Shown here: positions 54,958-64,000 of the stretch, piece after piece
Numbering within the stretch: position 1 is the stretch's first letter
Layout: each line of letters opens with the position of its first letter
Source: Hypholoma sublateritium FD-334 SS-4
Taxonomy: Eukaryota; Basidiomycota; Agaricomycetes; Agaricales; Strophariaceae
NCBI GenBank assembly: GCA_000827495.1
Contig: KN817523.1
Coordinates: 672,557-736,556, forward strand
Direction: 5' to 3'
DNA: 64,000 bases
Program-made: the position numbers and the translations under genes
The notes under the pieces: model-generated
Told to the model about the DNA's origin: nothing
What the model saw: only the letters and a program-made list of their open reading frames with translations
The model's database searches: none

Positions 54958-56938
54958 ATGCTTCGTCTAGGCTACTATCACGTCTTCAGATCACTTCCAT
55001 ATCCTCGGTGCACCTCGACGCATTCCCGTATAGTTATGAGAATCGACGGCGAATACGTTGGGCATCTTAACCATATTACTACGAGAAGTGGTTCTTGCCG
55101 CAGAAGCGCCCGATTGCTCTCTGCTCCAATCCATGTACAGGGCCAAAGTACTCGTCCCCCAGAAGCTCTTGCTGAAGTCAAGGCGCCGTCTCTTCCTTAT
55201 CGAAAGGCAAAGCGCCGGAAAGTCGAAGAAACACCGCTCGATGTGGTTTTAACTCCCCAGGCCCCCCATTCAACTGAGGACTATCGTGAAGTACTTGAAG
55301 ACGACGAAGAAAAGGACCTAGATTTTACCCCGACGGCAAAACCTAAAAGACGCAGACAGCCTGAGGCAGACCCAGTGTATGTGATTGCAGACGTCGAAAA
55401 GAAACAAACTACTTTCGAAGGGCGCCTAGGTAAGCCAGCGTACATTGTCTCTTCCAACGGCCTCAATGATTCGATCATATAAGGATATGCTTGCTTAAAT
55501 ACCGTCTTGCGCAACAAGAAGCCTGCTACGGACTCAGTTTTTTGTTCCAGAACTTGTCGGTATGCGAGTCTCCTCCTATCCTAATTTTCCATTCAACATT
55601 TTCTTTCCAGCTTGGACTCCTTAAAGAAAAATGGGATTGAATTTGTTAAAGACCTCGGTCGCAAGAACGTAGAGGACTTACTGACTATCATTCAGTGGAA
55701 TGAAGATAATGTGGCCATTATTCTCGACGACCTGTTGTTTTATGCTCACATCATTCTACAGAATATTCGCTTCTTTCGTCTTTCGTCGGAAATGTTTCCG
55801 TATGCATCACACGGTACCTATGGCTATACACTAGATTATTGTTCGGAGCTACTGGCCAAAGCCGGCGCTCTTGCCAATCAGTACGGCCACAGATTGACTA
55901 CTCACCCGGGGCAGTTTACGCAACTCGGCAGTCCTAAGCCGCTCGTTGTGGAAGCTGCAGTGCGCGAGCTGACATACCACTGCCAAATGTTGGATATGAT
56001 GGGCATGGGCCCAGACAGTGTCATGATCATCCATGTAAGTATTTTCATACAATGCGCTTGGTGCAGACATTCAAGGCTTAAAAGGGTGGTGGCGTTTACA
56101 ACGACAAACCCAGGACATTGGAGCGATTGAAACAGTCCATCATGGATCTTCCTCTCAAAGTTCGGCAGAGATTAGTTCTTGAAAACGACGAGGTATCCAG
56201 GACCTTTGTTTGTTGCTCATATCCTGACCCATTTCAGATGTGTTACAATGCAGAAGATCTACTTCCCGTATGCGAAGAACTTGATGTTCCATTCGTTTTC
56301 GGTGAGGGTACACAGTACATGGCCTCGACTTCGCTGACGAACTGTTTCTTGCGCACCAAGATTATCATCATGATAATCTTTTTCCATCTTCATTATCGCC
56401 AGCAACTATCATCGACCGAGCCAATGTTATATTTTCCCGCCGTGGAATCAAGCCCAAACAACATTTGAGCGAACCACGTCCTGGAGCGGTCACTATAATG
56501 GAAAGAAGAGCTCATGCTGATCGATGCGAGAATTTGCCACCAGATCTGCCGGATGACATGGGTAAGTAATAGTTCACTTTATTATAAATACTGTCGACAC
56601 GAAACAGCCCAATTGCAGATCTTATGATAGAGGTTCGGGTGTTGCCTTTACGGGAGAATAAGTTAATCGACACTCATCTAAGTCCATTTTATCTTTCAGG
56701 CTAAAGATAAAGAGCAAGCCGTTTTTTATTTGTATCGGATGTATGATCTACAACCAGTCATTCATGGTGCGTAGTTTATTTGCCTCGTTCATCCCCAGTC
56801 AGTCATATATTTCCCTTTTCAGAATCACTTCGTCCAGCCACAGAGAATCCATCCATGCATACAAACGGCAGGAAATCAACCAAGCGGGCTCGCGCAAAAG
56901 TGTTGAAGGAGGCCACTGTAGAGGATGAAAGTGAATAG
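54958..56938 (+). CDS. UV-damage endonuclease (Uve1/UvsE family)
   Basis: Ten exons: 54958-55429, 55484-55559, 55611-55710, 55762-56034, 56085-56192, 56238-56301, 56361-56561, 56619-56632, 56700-56766, 56823-56938 (496 residues). The enzyme nicks DNA 5' of UV photoproducts and other lesions, starting an alternative excision repair. The N-terminal 160 residues are low-complexity with nuclear-localisation-like KRRK and KPKRRR clusters. The catalytic TIM-barrel shows LGYACLNTVLRNKK, NIRFFRLSSEMFPYASHG, LTTHPGQF, VMIIHGGGVYNDK, LVLENDE and PFVFDYHHDN; their His, Glu and Asp residues are the metal ligands of the family. The C-terminal tail is basic. The intron at 55711-55761 is in frame and stop-free; removing it restores NEDNNIRFF. 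Exon 8 is 14 nt. An internal ATG at 55036 could give a second N-terminus. Confidence 0.95.
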
Positions 56939-57244
56939 AACTTCAGATCAGCAGCGATTTCAGGACGAGCAGAAAGATGGCCCTCAATGGGCAACCTTGT
57001 GTCATTAATTAAGTAGTCCCTCGTCTGGAAAGGACGAAAAGGGCAACATTGTATGCTACATGGAACTATAAACACGAAAAATTGAAAGGTAACCATGAAC
57101 ATCAGAGATAGATCATAACAACGGGGTATGCTATAGATACAGATGCTGAACGAGATAATAAATATCCGCATGGACTAGCGACGAAGAAAGCGACACGAAA
57201 GACCTATATACAATATAAAAGTAAACGTATTTGGGAATGACGGT
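56939..57244. other. Convergent 3' spacer
   Basis: 306 nt between convergent genes, AT-rich. No coding or repeat signal is visible. Confidence 0.4.
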
Positions 57245-60200
57245 TCAAAGATTGGGATTGAAGCTAGTCACAGCCAGTCCCCCCAGCCAAGCCATCTCCA
57301 TCACGGCACGTCCAATGGGTGTTAAGATCGCGACAAAATCAGCAGACTGGCTATCGTCGTCCTCTGCGGGCTCTATTGGAACACGATTTGGAACATGAGT
57401 AGCCAATCCCAACTTCTCGAACCCTTCCGGTATGAATTCTACACCGTTGTCGCGAGAGTGGCAAAATCCAATGACATAGTCTCGAAGATATTCGGGTGGC
57501 GGCATTGGCGGCATAGTGTTGAAGGCCTCGTCCATACGGCCAGAGACAGCGAGACCTAGATCCGGAATGCGCACGCCGGTTCCTTGGAGTTCGCTATAAG
57601 CGACGACTCGAGCGGAGATGTAAAAGCTGCTGAGAAGGACGGTGCGGTCGTTGTCCCCGGAATTCGATGACTCGCGCGATCGCTTCTTCTCCGTTGATTT
57701 TGTCTTTCCAGCTTCTGCAGGAGGCTCAGGTGCAGAATGGATCTTGTAGTAAATCAAGAGATACAAGCGTTTATCAGTAGGAATGTGGGGCTGCACAAAC
57801 GGTTGATTTCTCGCCGACGCAGGATCCGTTTCGCCGGGCCACAGAGGAAGTAACATGTATAAAGAATCCGCGGGGACTTGCTCGAAGATATCTGTGGGTT
57901 GATGTTCAACCGGCCGCTTGACTGGCTTCGCCTGATGTTCCCGCTGTTTTCGCTTATGTTGGGAGCCGTGGCCAGAACCTTTGATTTCACCAGTCGCAGG
58001 TAGCAAACCGACATCCTGGAAGGACGTATTCAAGTCGTCGACGATGAATTTACGAGTCTCAGAGTTCGCCCGGGGAAGAGTTGTGGGCCATGGCGGATTG
58101 TACGATGCTTCCAGATAAGGGTTGATGCGGTGGCCGTTACGGTCGTTGCTTCTGGATTTTCCCCATCCGAAAAGACCATGGGACGGATGTTCTTGGTGCA
58201 CGTTTTCGAAAACTTCAGGAGGAAGGGCCGCGTACGTCTCGCGATGAGGAGTGCGGGCAGGGTACCTTGGTCGTTCGTCTGAGCTATCGTCGTCTTCGTC
58301 GTCGTCGATGTCGTACACCCCGCGTTTCCGGTGATGGCTTCGAACCGCGCGTTGGACTGTGCGATCTGAGGATACCGCTTCGTAGTTGAAAATAGAAGTA
58401 GACGAGTCAGCCGAGCCTGCAAATCCGACGGAGGGGGGAGCTAAGGTAGACTCAGACGTCGTTACTGTCGGTATGGATTTCTGAGTCAGCGTTTCGCTAT
58501 CGCCACTGGAGATAGAGATGATCCTGGCGATCACGCCTGCACCGCTGCCTTCGGGGCCACCGGGAACAGGGAGTTCGGGTGGTGAAAGGTCTTTCGACGC
58601 AAACTCGGCCTTGCTGCTAATTGATCTCCTGCTCGACGATTCAGCGACCCTGCGGATCCTGTCCTTTTCCAACCCCTTTCCCTTGGCCTTCTCTTTCCCG
58701 ATACCCTTGTCTTTCTTGTCCTTTTTCTTGTCTTTGTCTCCTTCCTTGGCTCGCAGTTGCTCTTCACGACCGTGCTCTCTCCGCATCCTCTCGATATCCC
58801 TGGGGCTTGTCCGCCCGCTTTCGTCTAGTAGACCATGAGATTCCAATTTCCGTGTCGTGGTTGTGCTGGTATATGCTCGTTGGACTCGGCGAGGTGCCAA
58901 CAAAATCATCGTATTTGACTTCTTTCTTCCGCCTTCGGCAACATCACTATCTCGAGCAGTCACCTGAATGGCTGACGCTGCGTTATTCCGAAAGGATGTA
59001 TCTTGCAGTCCGGAAGAACCTTTGACGTGGAAGTGGCGCGATATCGAGAAAGCGCCTGCTTTAGAATGTTTATGGATTGTAATTGTAGGACCTTCCAAAT
59101 ATTCAGAATTAGAAGAATTGTAGGAATTAGGGGAACCGTAGGAATATGGGACTCGTATGAAACTTATGTTCAAACGTTGTTGAGGAGGCTTCCCGGGTTC
59201 GTTTGCTTGAGAGAGGAGTTAAAATATAGAAATTTTCAGGAAAAAAGACTTACACATCGTATTCCTTCTGACGACCCTGAACCTGCCGAGTGCGCCATTA
59301 CCCCAAGTTTCCTCTGCATCCAAAGCCATGCCTCTCCATGGCTCTTTCGTTGGCTTGTCTTTCCCGGAAGCCTTTTCCTTTGCCTTTTCCTTGCTATCCG
59401 GTTTGTCGAATAGTGTCCTCGAGACAGACGTGCTGAGTTCTACGCCAGTGCTGGTACTTGGTCTGGACGACGAGAAAAGCGCGACGATACTTGATCGTTC
59501 CCTATCCCCATTCAGGCGATTGGCAGGCTCCACCTCAGCCCGGTCTTTCTCTCTGCTGAACGACCACAACGCCGTTTGGGTTTTCATTCTCTTCCCGCCC
59601 CATCCGACAAGGCGTTTATTGAAAATATCCACGCTTGAAACGGTACTTTGTCTGCGATAGGTCGAACTGCTTCCCTTACGGAATGCGTTGAAAGACTGCC
59701 GCTGCCCACTCGGGCCCTCGCCCAGGAAGTCCGACACCTCCGATGGATCGAACGTGACAACCCCATTGACACCGTATGTTTGCATCCACTGAAATGATAT
59801 GTCGTTGGAGGAAGACGAACTACTTGCTACACCCGTGTTGTTCGTATTCAAATCAGAACCAGATGCGGTCGCCGAGGACATATTGGCAGCTGACTTGAAG
59901 ATAAACGGTGATTCTTTATCGCGTTGGACTGACTTCTTGCGAAGGTCCCGCCAGTCACCTTCACTTTCCGGTACAGAAGTGGGTGCAAGAGGCAGCGGTC
60001 GCTCCTCGACACTGCGGCCTGCGTATGGGGTAGTAGATGCTTTGGCAAACGAGAAAGATGTCAATTCTTCTAAGCTTCTGCTTGGTCGTCTCGAATAATG
60101 ATCCCTAGGATTTTCCATGTAAGATCTGTCTGATTGCGCGCTAGGAATGTCTCTTGCCAAACTGCCTCTCCTTTCGGTTAAATTGATAGTAATGTTAGGA

Positions 60201-61182
60201 CGCTCAAAATAATTCTGCTGATTACTGGATCCGTTGTTGACGTCGTGATCGAAATCTTCGTTGTCATTTTCGAAATCCTCTTCAGAAAGATACAGAGAAG
60301 ACTCTTGGTCGCGATTCCTCAAACCACGCGCTCTCTGCGCCAGAGCATTCGGAGGAAAAGGATGCCGACCATCTGCATCTTCATCAGAGGTCAGATCGTT
60401 TGAGGAGGATTGAGGAGTTTCAAAAGAGCGACCAAATATACCGCGGTGGTTTTGTCGCGGTTGTGGGAGGGAGGATACAGATGCCGAAGCTGAAGACGTA
60501 TCGAACGTAGAAGTAGTGTCCGAGTCCTGCTCCCGCGGCTTCTTTGGAACCTTCGGTACTTTGTCTGCTTGGGCTGGTCGAAAAGGTGGAGAATGCGATG
60601 GGTGAGTGCGATGGGGCGCACTCCCAACAACAGATGGACGGGGTGTTGTATCGGGGATTTGCATGACCTCGTCCGAGTCCGCATCATCACGAGGTCGTAG
60701 AAGAGGATCGACAGGTTGATACGAAGAGGATGATATATGTGTTGAAGGTGCGGCACCAAAAGAAAACGTATTTAGATCGTTTTGAGTGTACATGTCAGGA
60801 TTATTTGCGTATATCGTCTTTGGAGCACGTAGAGACGTCCGCGGAGGCGGAGACAAGCTAGATGAACTAGAAGATGCATATCTACAAGATTTCATGAGAA
60901 CTGCAATCCCGGAAAGCAGGCAAACGAGACATACTGTAGGTATTTGGGATCGTCCACATAGCGATCCCTATTTTTTCTATTCACCTGACTCTGTCCGGAG
61001 CCATCCACAGAGGCAGGTTCCGCAATAGGGAAAACATCCTCCTTCGCTGGTATCGTATACTGCGGGGCAGGATTTATTTGGAAGATAGGTGGTTTTGACG
61101 AGCTTGACGACGTTGCCTGGGGGTCGGCCGGACGGTCGTTTGCTCTACTCACAATTGACTTTGAACGCTTGAATATGTTCAT
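57245..61182 (-). CDS. Large disordered protein with conserved-looking C-terminal region, family unknown
   Basis: Three exons: 61182-60935, 60881-59254, 59205-57245 (1278 residues). The protein is dominated by Ser/Asp/Arg-rich disordered sequence, with acidic runs (EEDFENDNEDFDHDVNN; DIDDDEDDDSSDE) and a Lys/Glu/Asp run near residue 740 (KEGDKDKKKDKKDKG). The last 250 residues look folded: PTDIFEQVPADSLYMLLPLW, RLYLLIYYKIHSAPEPP, VLLSSFYISARVVAYSEL and EYLRDYVIGFCHSRDNGVEF, ending in a short hydrophobic segment AVMEMAWLGGLAVTSF. I know no name for this domain. Junction 2 uses the strong donor GTAAGT after ATGT. The start MNIFKRSKSIVSR is the first ATG in the frame. Confidence 0.75.
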
Positions 61183-62260
61183 ATGGCCAGCGAAAGAAGA
61201 AATAAAGGGAAAGGGAGAGGAAAGGAGGAAAACAAGGTGTGAGTATGACTACGGGAGGTGGGATTGCTAGCTTGCCCAGTGGGGAACAAGGGACCTGGGA
61301 CACACAATCAAAATCCGTCAACCCACGTGGCAATTTCCCCACGTGCTAAACCATGTGGCCACTGGCGACGGCAATCACCCCTCCTCCACTACGTCTGTAA
61401 CCGCCAAGAAAACACTTTACACACTCATACCGCTTACATTCCGTTGAAATCCGTTCTACCCGATCCTGATCCATCGCTCCGTCATCAAGAAAAATCAGCC
61501 AAAAGCGACCCACAACTGCTCATGAGTCCTGGTTTATAAGTTTACCGTTTGAAGTTGGTAGGAACTTTGAGTTTGAAGGCGGGGCTTGACAACTTTGTGG
61601 TGTACTTACAGTCTTCAGTACTTATCCTACTACAGAGTGCAAATCATCCACCAAAGCTTCATATCCCTGACCATTTCGAGCGTGGTGACAGGCAGTGTGG
61701 GTGCAATTCAGGCGAGACTCATAGTACCAGTGAGCTGCTCGTCCGATCTAAAAGTAACTTAACCCAGAACCACATACAGAGGCGAGACTCCCGCCTTACA
61801 TGCCATGACATGCGCGTTTCAGCTTCAAGCTATGCAGTTACTTAAAGGAAATTGTTGGGAAATCGCATTGATTCTATACTGACTTAGAGCGCTAGCGGGA
61901 ATCCCGATAGCGAATGTATTTTCCCGATTAATAAGTTGCGAAGCTTAATAGAGCTTAAATAATACATATATCAGAACATAAGCAGGCAGAAATAAAGCTG
62001 TAATTACGCAGTGAAATGAATCAATATCTTGTCAATATCAGTAACTAAAAGATTAACCAGGCACCGAAATCAAGTGTCTATGGGCACTTATATTATTATG
62101 CAATATAAGTAAGTACTATCTACAGTCGAAGGAGCTCCAATGAGAAAATGAGTAGATCCCAACTAAGTACTGAGAGTAAGAGTGCCAGATCTCCGTGCTG
62201 CGGTAAGACACAGGGTACCTTTGCCCTGACTTTTATTGATAGCACAGGAGTCCATATACT
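61183..62260. other. Intergenic region
   Basis: This 1.1-kb spacer includes the promoter of the large disordered gene (61183-61400, GA-rich on the plus strand). It is otherwise without coding signal. AGTACT occurs at 61617, 62112 and 62166. Confidence 0.45.
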
Positions 62261-64000
62261 TTAAAGTTTGGCCTTAGGAGACCCAATGATCGACTCCAGC
62301 TCTCTATACTTGTAATACAGCTGCAGAGATTGAGGGTTCGCAACTGTGCCACTCGGGTGCAGATTAGAGCCCGAAACAATCTGTTTGACAGCGATTTCAA
62401 TCTTCTTTCCGTTCACCGTATACTATGTTGTTTAAATGAGCCAGAAAGTTCAAAGTCTGCCTGCAGACATTAGAAAGGCCTTGCTCACAGGTATATCCGA
62501 CACCTCGAAGATGTACGAGGGAACGTGGCGTGTACTAAGAGCTTTTCTGATCGCAGCCTTGATGTCGTTGGCGAGCGAAGGTGTGAATTCATGACCCGCA
62601 CGCATCTTGATAAATAAAAGAACACGTTCGTCTCGGTCCTGCGAACGCCGTTGGCCGATGCACAGCGAATCATCAACGGGACCCGAAAACTGCTCCATGA
62701 CTGTGTAGATTTCCCCAGAGCCAAACCGAACTCCACTGGGGTTGAGAACGCCATCGCTAGAATTGGCCACAAGAAATGTAAGTGGCCTTTAACGGATGTA
62801 TTTTATCAGAAACTCCCCTACCTGCGACCCAGTATCATCAGCCCCTTAGTCACAGGATTGACGATTATGAAATCACCCTGCCTCCAGACGCCTGGAAATT
62901 ATGATAAATGAACTCTCCGCCAATTGGTATAACAAGATATAGACCCTACCTGGGTAAGTACTGAAATAAGCCTCCTTGAGCTTTTGTCCAGAATGATCAC
63001 CCCAAAAGGCTATTGGTAAGGACACATGAGGCCGGGTGCAGACGAGCTCTCCGGGCTGAACCAAGTGTTCGATATTGTTACCCAAATGATCAAACACCTC
63101 AACTTTCATTCCCAATTCTTTGGCCTGTATTTCTGATGAACATAGGTCAGGAATGTTCACCTATGGTGATAGCAAATAAGCTCACCTCCACTATAAACAG
63201 GTAACGAGGGAACACCAACGACAACTTTAGCCATAGAATGAGTGAAGACGCCATATAATAGGAAGATTCACTGACACCCTGAGCATATATCAGTCCCACC
63301 ACTTGTGGAGAGGAGGTGAATGTGTTTCCCAAATGCTCTTTGCGTCCATTCGAACATAGGAGGAGTAAATATCGCTCCGGTGACCAATATTGAACGAAGC
63401 GATTCGAATGGCCCTATTTCCACTGATGAAAGTCGTCATGAGCCAATGAGGTTGTCACAGATCTGACGGAATGATATACATGGGCTGATTCCGCGACCTT
63501 GGACCTCCGTCAAAAACCGCGGACTGGTTGCCCATGAGGTTACTCTTAAGAAGGATTATCATTGTGAATTTATGTGTGTGTTATGGTGGAAGGTATACTA
63601 ACCCTTGGTCGCTGATAAATTTCAGATATGTCCGTAGATCCGGGTAAAAGGGAGAGCCGTCATAAAGGATTAATCGAGCACCAGTGGAAAGACCCGTCAA
63701 CATGAAAGTCCACATCATCCACCCGGTCTATGGCAAGGAAATATATTGGTTCAGTCCAAGTTCAGTCAGTATTGAACGAGTCGATAAAATCTCAAACATA
63801 CGGTAGTATATTGAAAGTATGTATCATCAGAAGTCATGTTATATCCCAATCGTATTCCTTTCTTAGTATTGATGAGCACACCCTGTATCGATAAAGGGTT
63901 AGACAAGGCTTAGAGGAGGCTAGGAATGGCGCATATTACCCCAGCTGAATGAACAATGCACTTGGGCTTTCCAGAAGTTCCGGAGCTATACAAAATGTAG
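62261..64000 (-). CDS. Acetoacetyl-CoA synthetase, C-terminal part (N-terminus beyond window)
   Basis: Ten exons are visible: 64000-63940, 63882-63802, 63727-63603, 63544-63480, 63422-63276, 63224-63186, 63132-62950, 62891-62822, 62756-62489, 62422-62261 (about 400 residues; the gene continues past the right edge). The enzyme activates acetoacetate with ATP and CoA. The adenylate-forming core is visible as YSSGTSGKPKCIVHSAG (phosphate loop), QYTTTGWMMWTFMLTG, LILYDGSPFYPD, WATSPRFLTE, SILVTGAIFTPPMFEW, HLLSTSGGTDICSG and LPVYSGEIQAKELGMKVEVF. The C-terminal lid follows with VWRQGDFIIVNPVTKGLMIL, GRSDGVLNPSGVRFGSGEIY and YTVNGKKIEIAVK, including the catalytic Lys region. The GGTDIC and GMKVEVFD pattern separates it from acetyl-CoA synthetase. 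Confidence 0.93.

Noticed and set aside
59328..60098. Long plus-strand open frames opposite the large disordered protein
   Set aside because: They are antisense shadows of a Ser/Arg-rich coding strand and lack independent signals.
1..64000. CRISPR arrays, rRNA operons, bacterial operons
   Set aside because: None seen; gene structure and protein families are those of a fungal nuclear genome.

Overview
The window is nuclear DNA from a filamentous fungus, most likely a mushroom-forming basidiomycete (Agaricomycetes). Genes are split by many short introns (about 45-75 nt, roughly 115 modelled here). Protein families include division-1 chitin synthase, a Gti1/Pac2 (WOPR) regulator, Mdm31/32, Rvs161/Hob-type BAR, Vps3844 and UV-damage endonuclease, and several proteins look basidiomycete-specific. 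I joined exons by splice consensus plus recognisable family sequence. Junctions are by-eye models without transcript support.

Layout. 1-1500: 3' part of a minus-strand membrane protein, truncated by the left edge. 2235-6272: 19-exon chitin synthase. 6761-8232: Ser/Asp-rich protein, possibly R3H-associated. 8736-13236: tandem pair of type II membrane O-fucosyltransferase-like proteins with identical intron positions, separated by a GC-rich inverted-repeat element. 14453-15272: glutaredoxin-fold membrane protein whose active-site Cys is Ser. 15273-22330: gene-poor stretch with many isolated ambiguous bases, holding a WOPR transcription factor and a Vps3844-domain protein. 22488-24092: F-box-like protein. 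24444-25684: Ymc1-type mitochondrial carrier. 26013-27980: C2H2 zinc-finger protein. 27981-31285: nothing convincing.

31286-34230: J-domain membrane protein, then a Cys-bearing membrane glutaredoxin (active site partly on an 11-nt exon), then a MITE-like element lying between that gene and a HAD phosphatase (34231-35212). 35446-39072: large coiled-coil/disordered protein. 39589-40930: BAX-inhibitor-like protein. 41229-43057: cyclopropane-synthase-like methyltransferase. 43290-45884: Mdm31/32. 48727-52746: 1339-residue intronless coiled-coil protein. 53056-54347: BAR protein. 54958-56938: UV endonuclease. 57245-61182: large disordered protein. 62261-64000: C-terminal part of acetoacetyl-CoA synthetase, truncated by the right edge.

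The genes are mostly unrelated housekeeping or cell-surface functions: wall synthesis, secretory-pathway glycosylation and redox, mitochondrial morphology and transport, endocytosis, DNA repair. I see no biosynthetic cluster. The most distinctive signals are a raised share of GC-AG introns, thiol and thiol-less membrane glutaredoxins sharing an intron position, two inverted-repeat elements placed between genes, and very small exons at functional sites.
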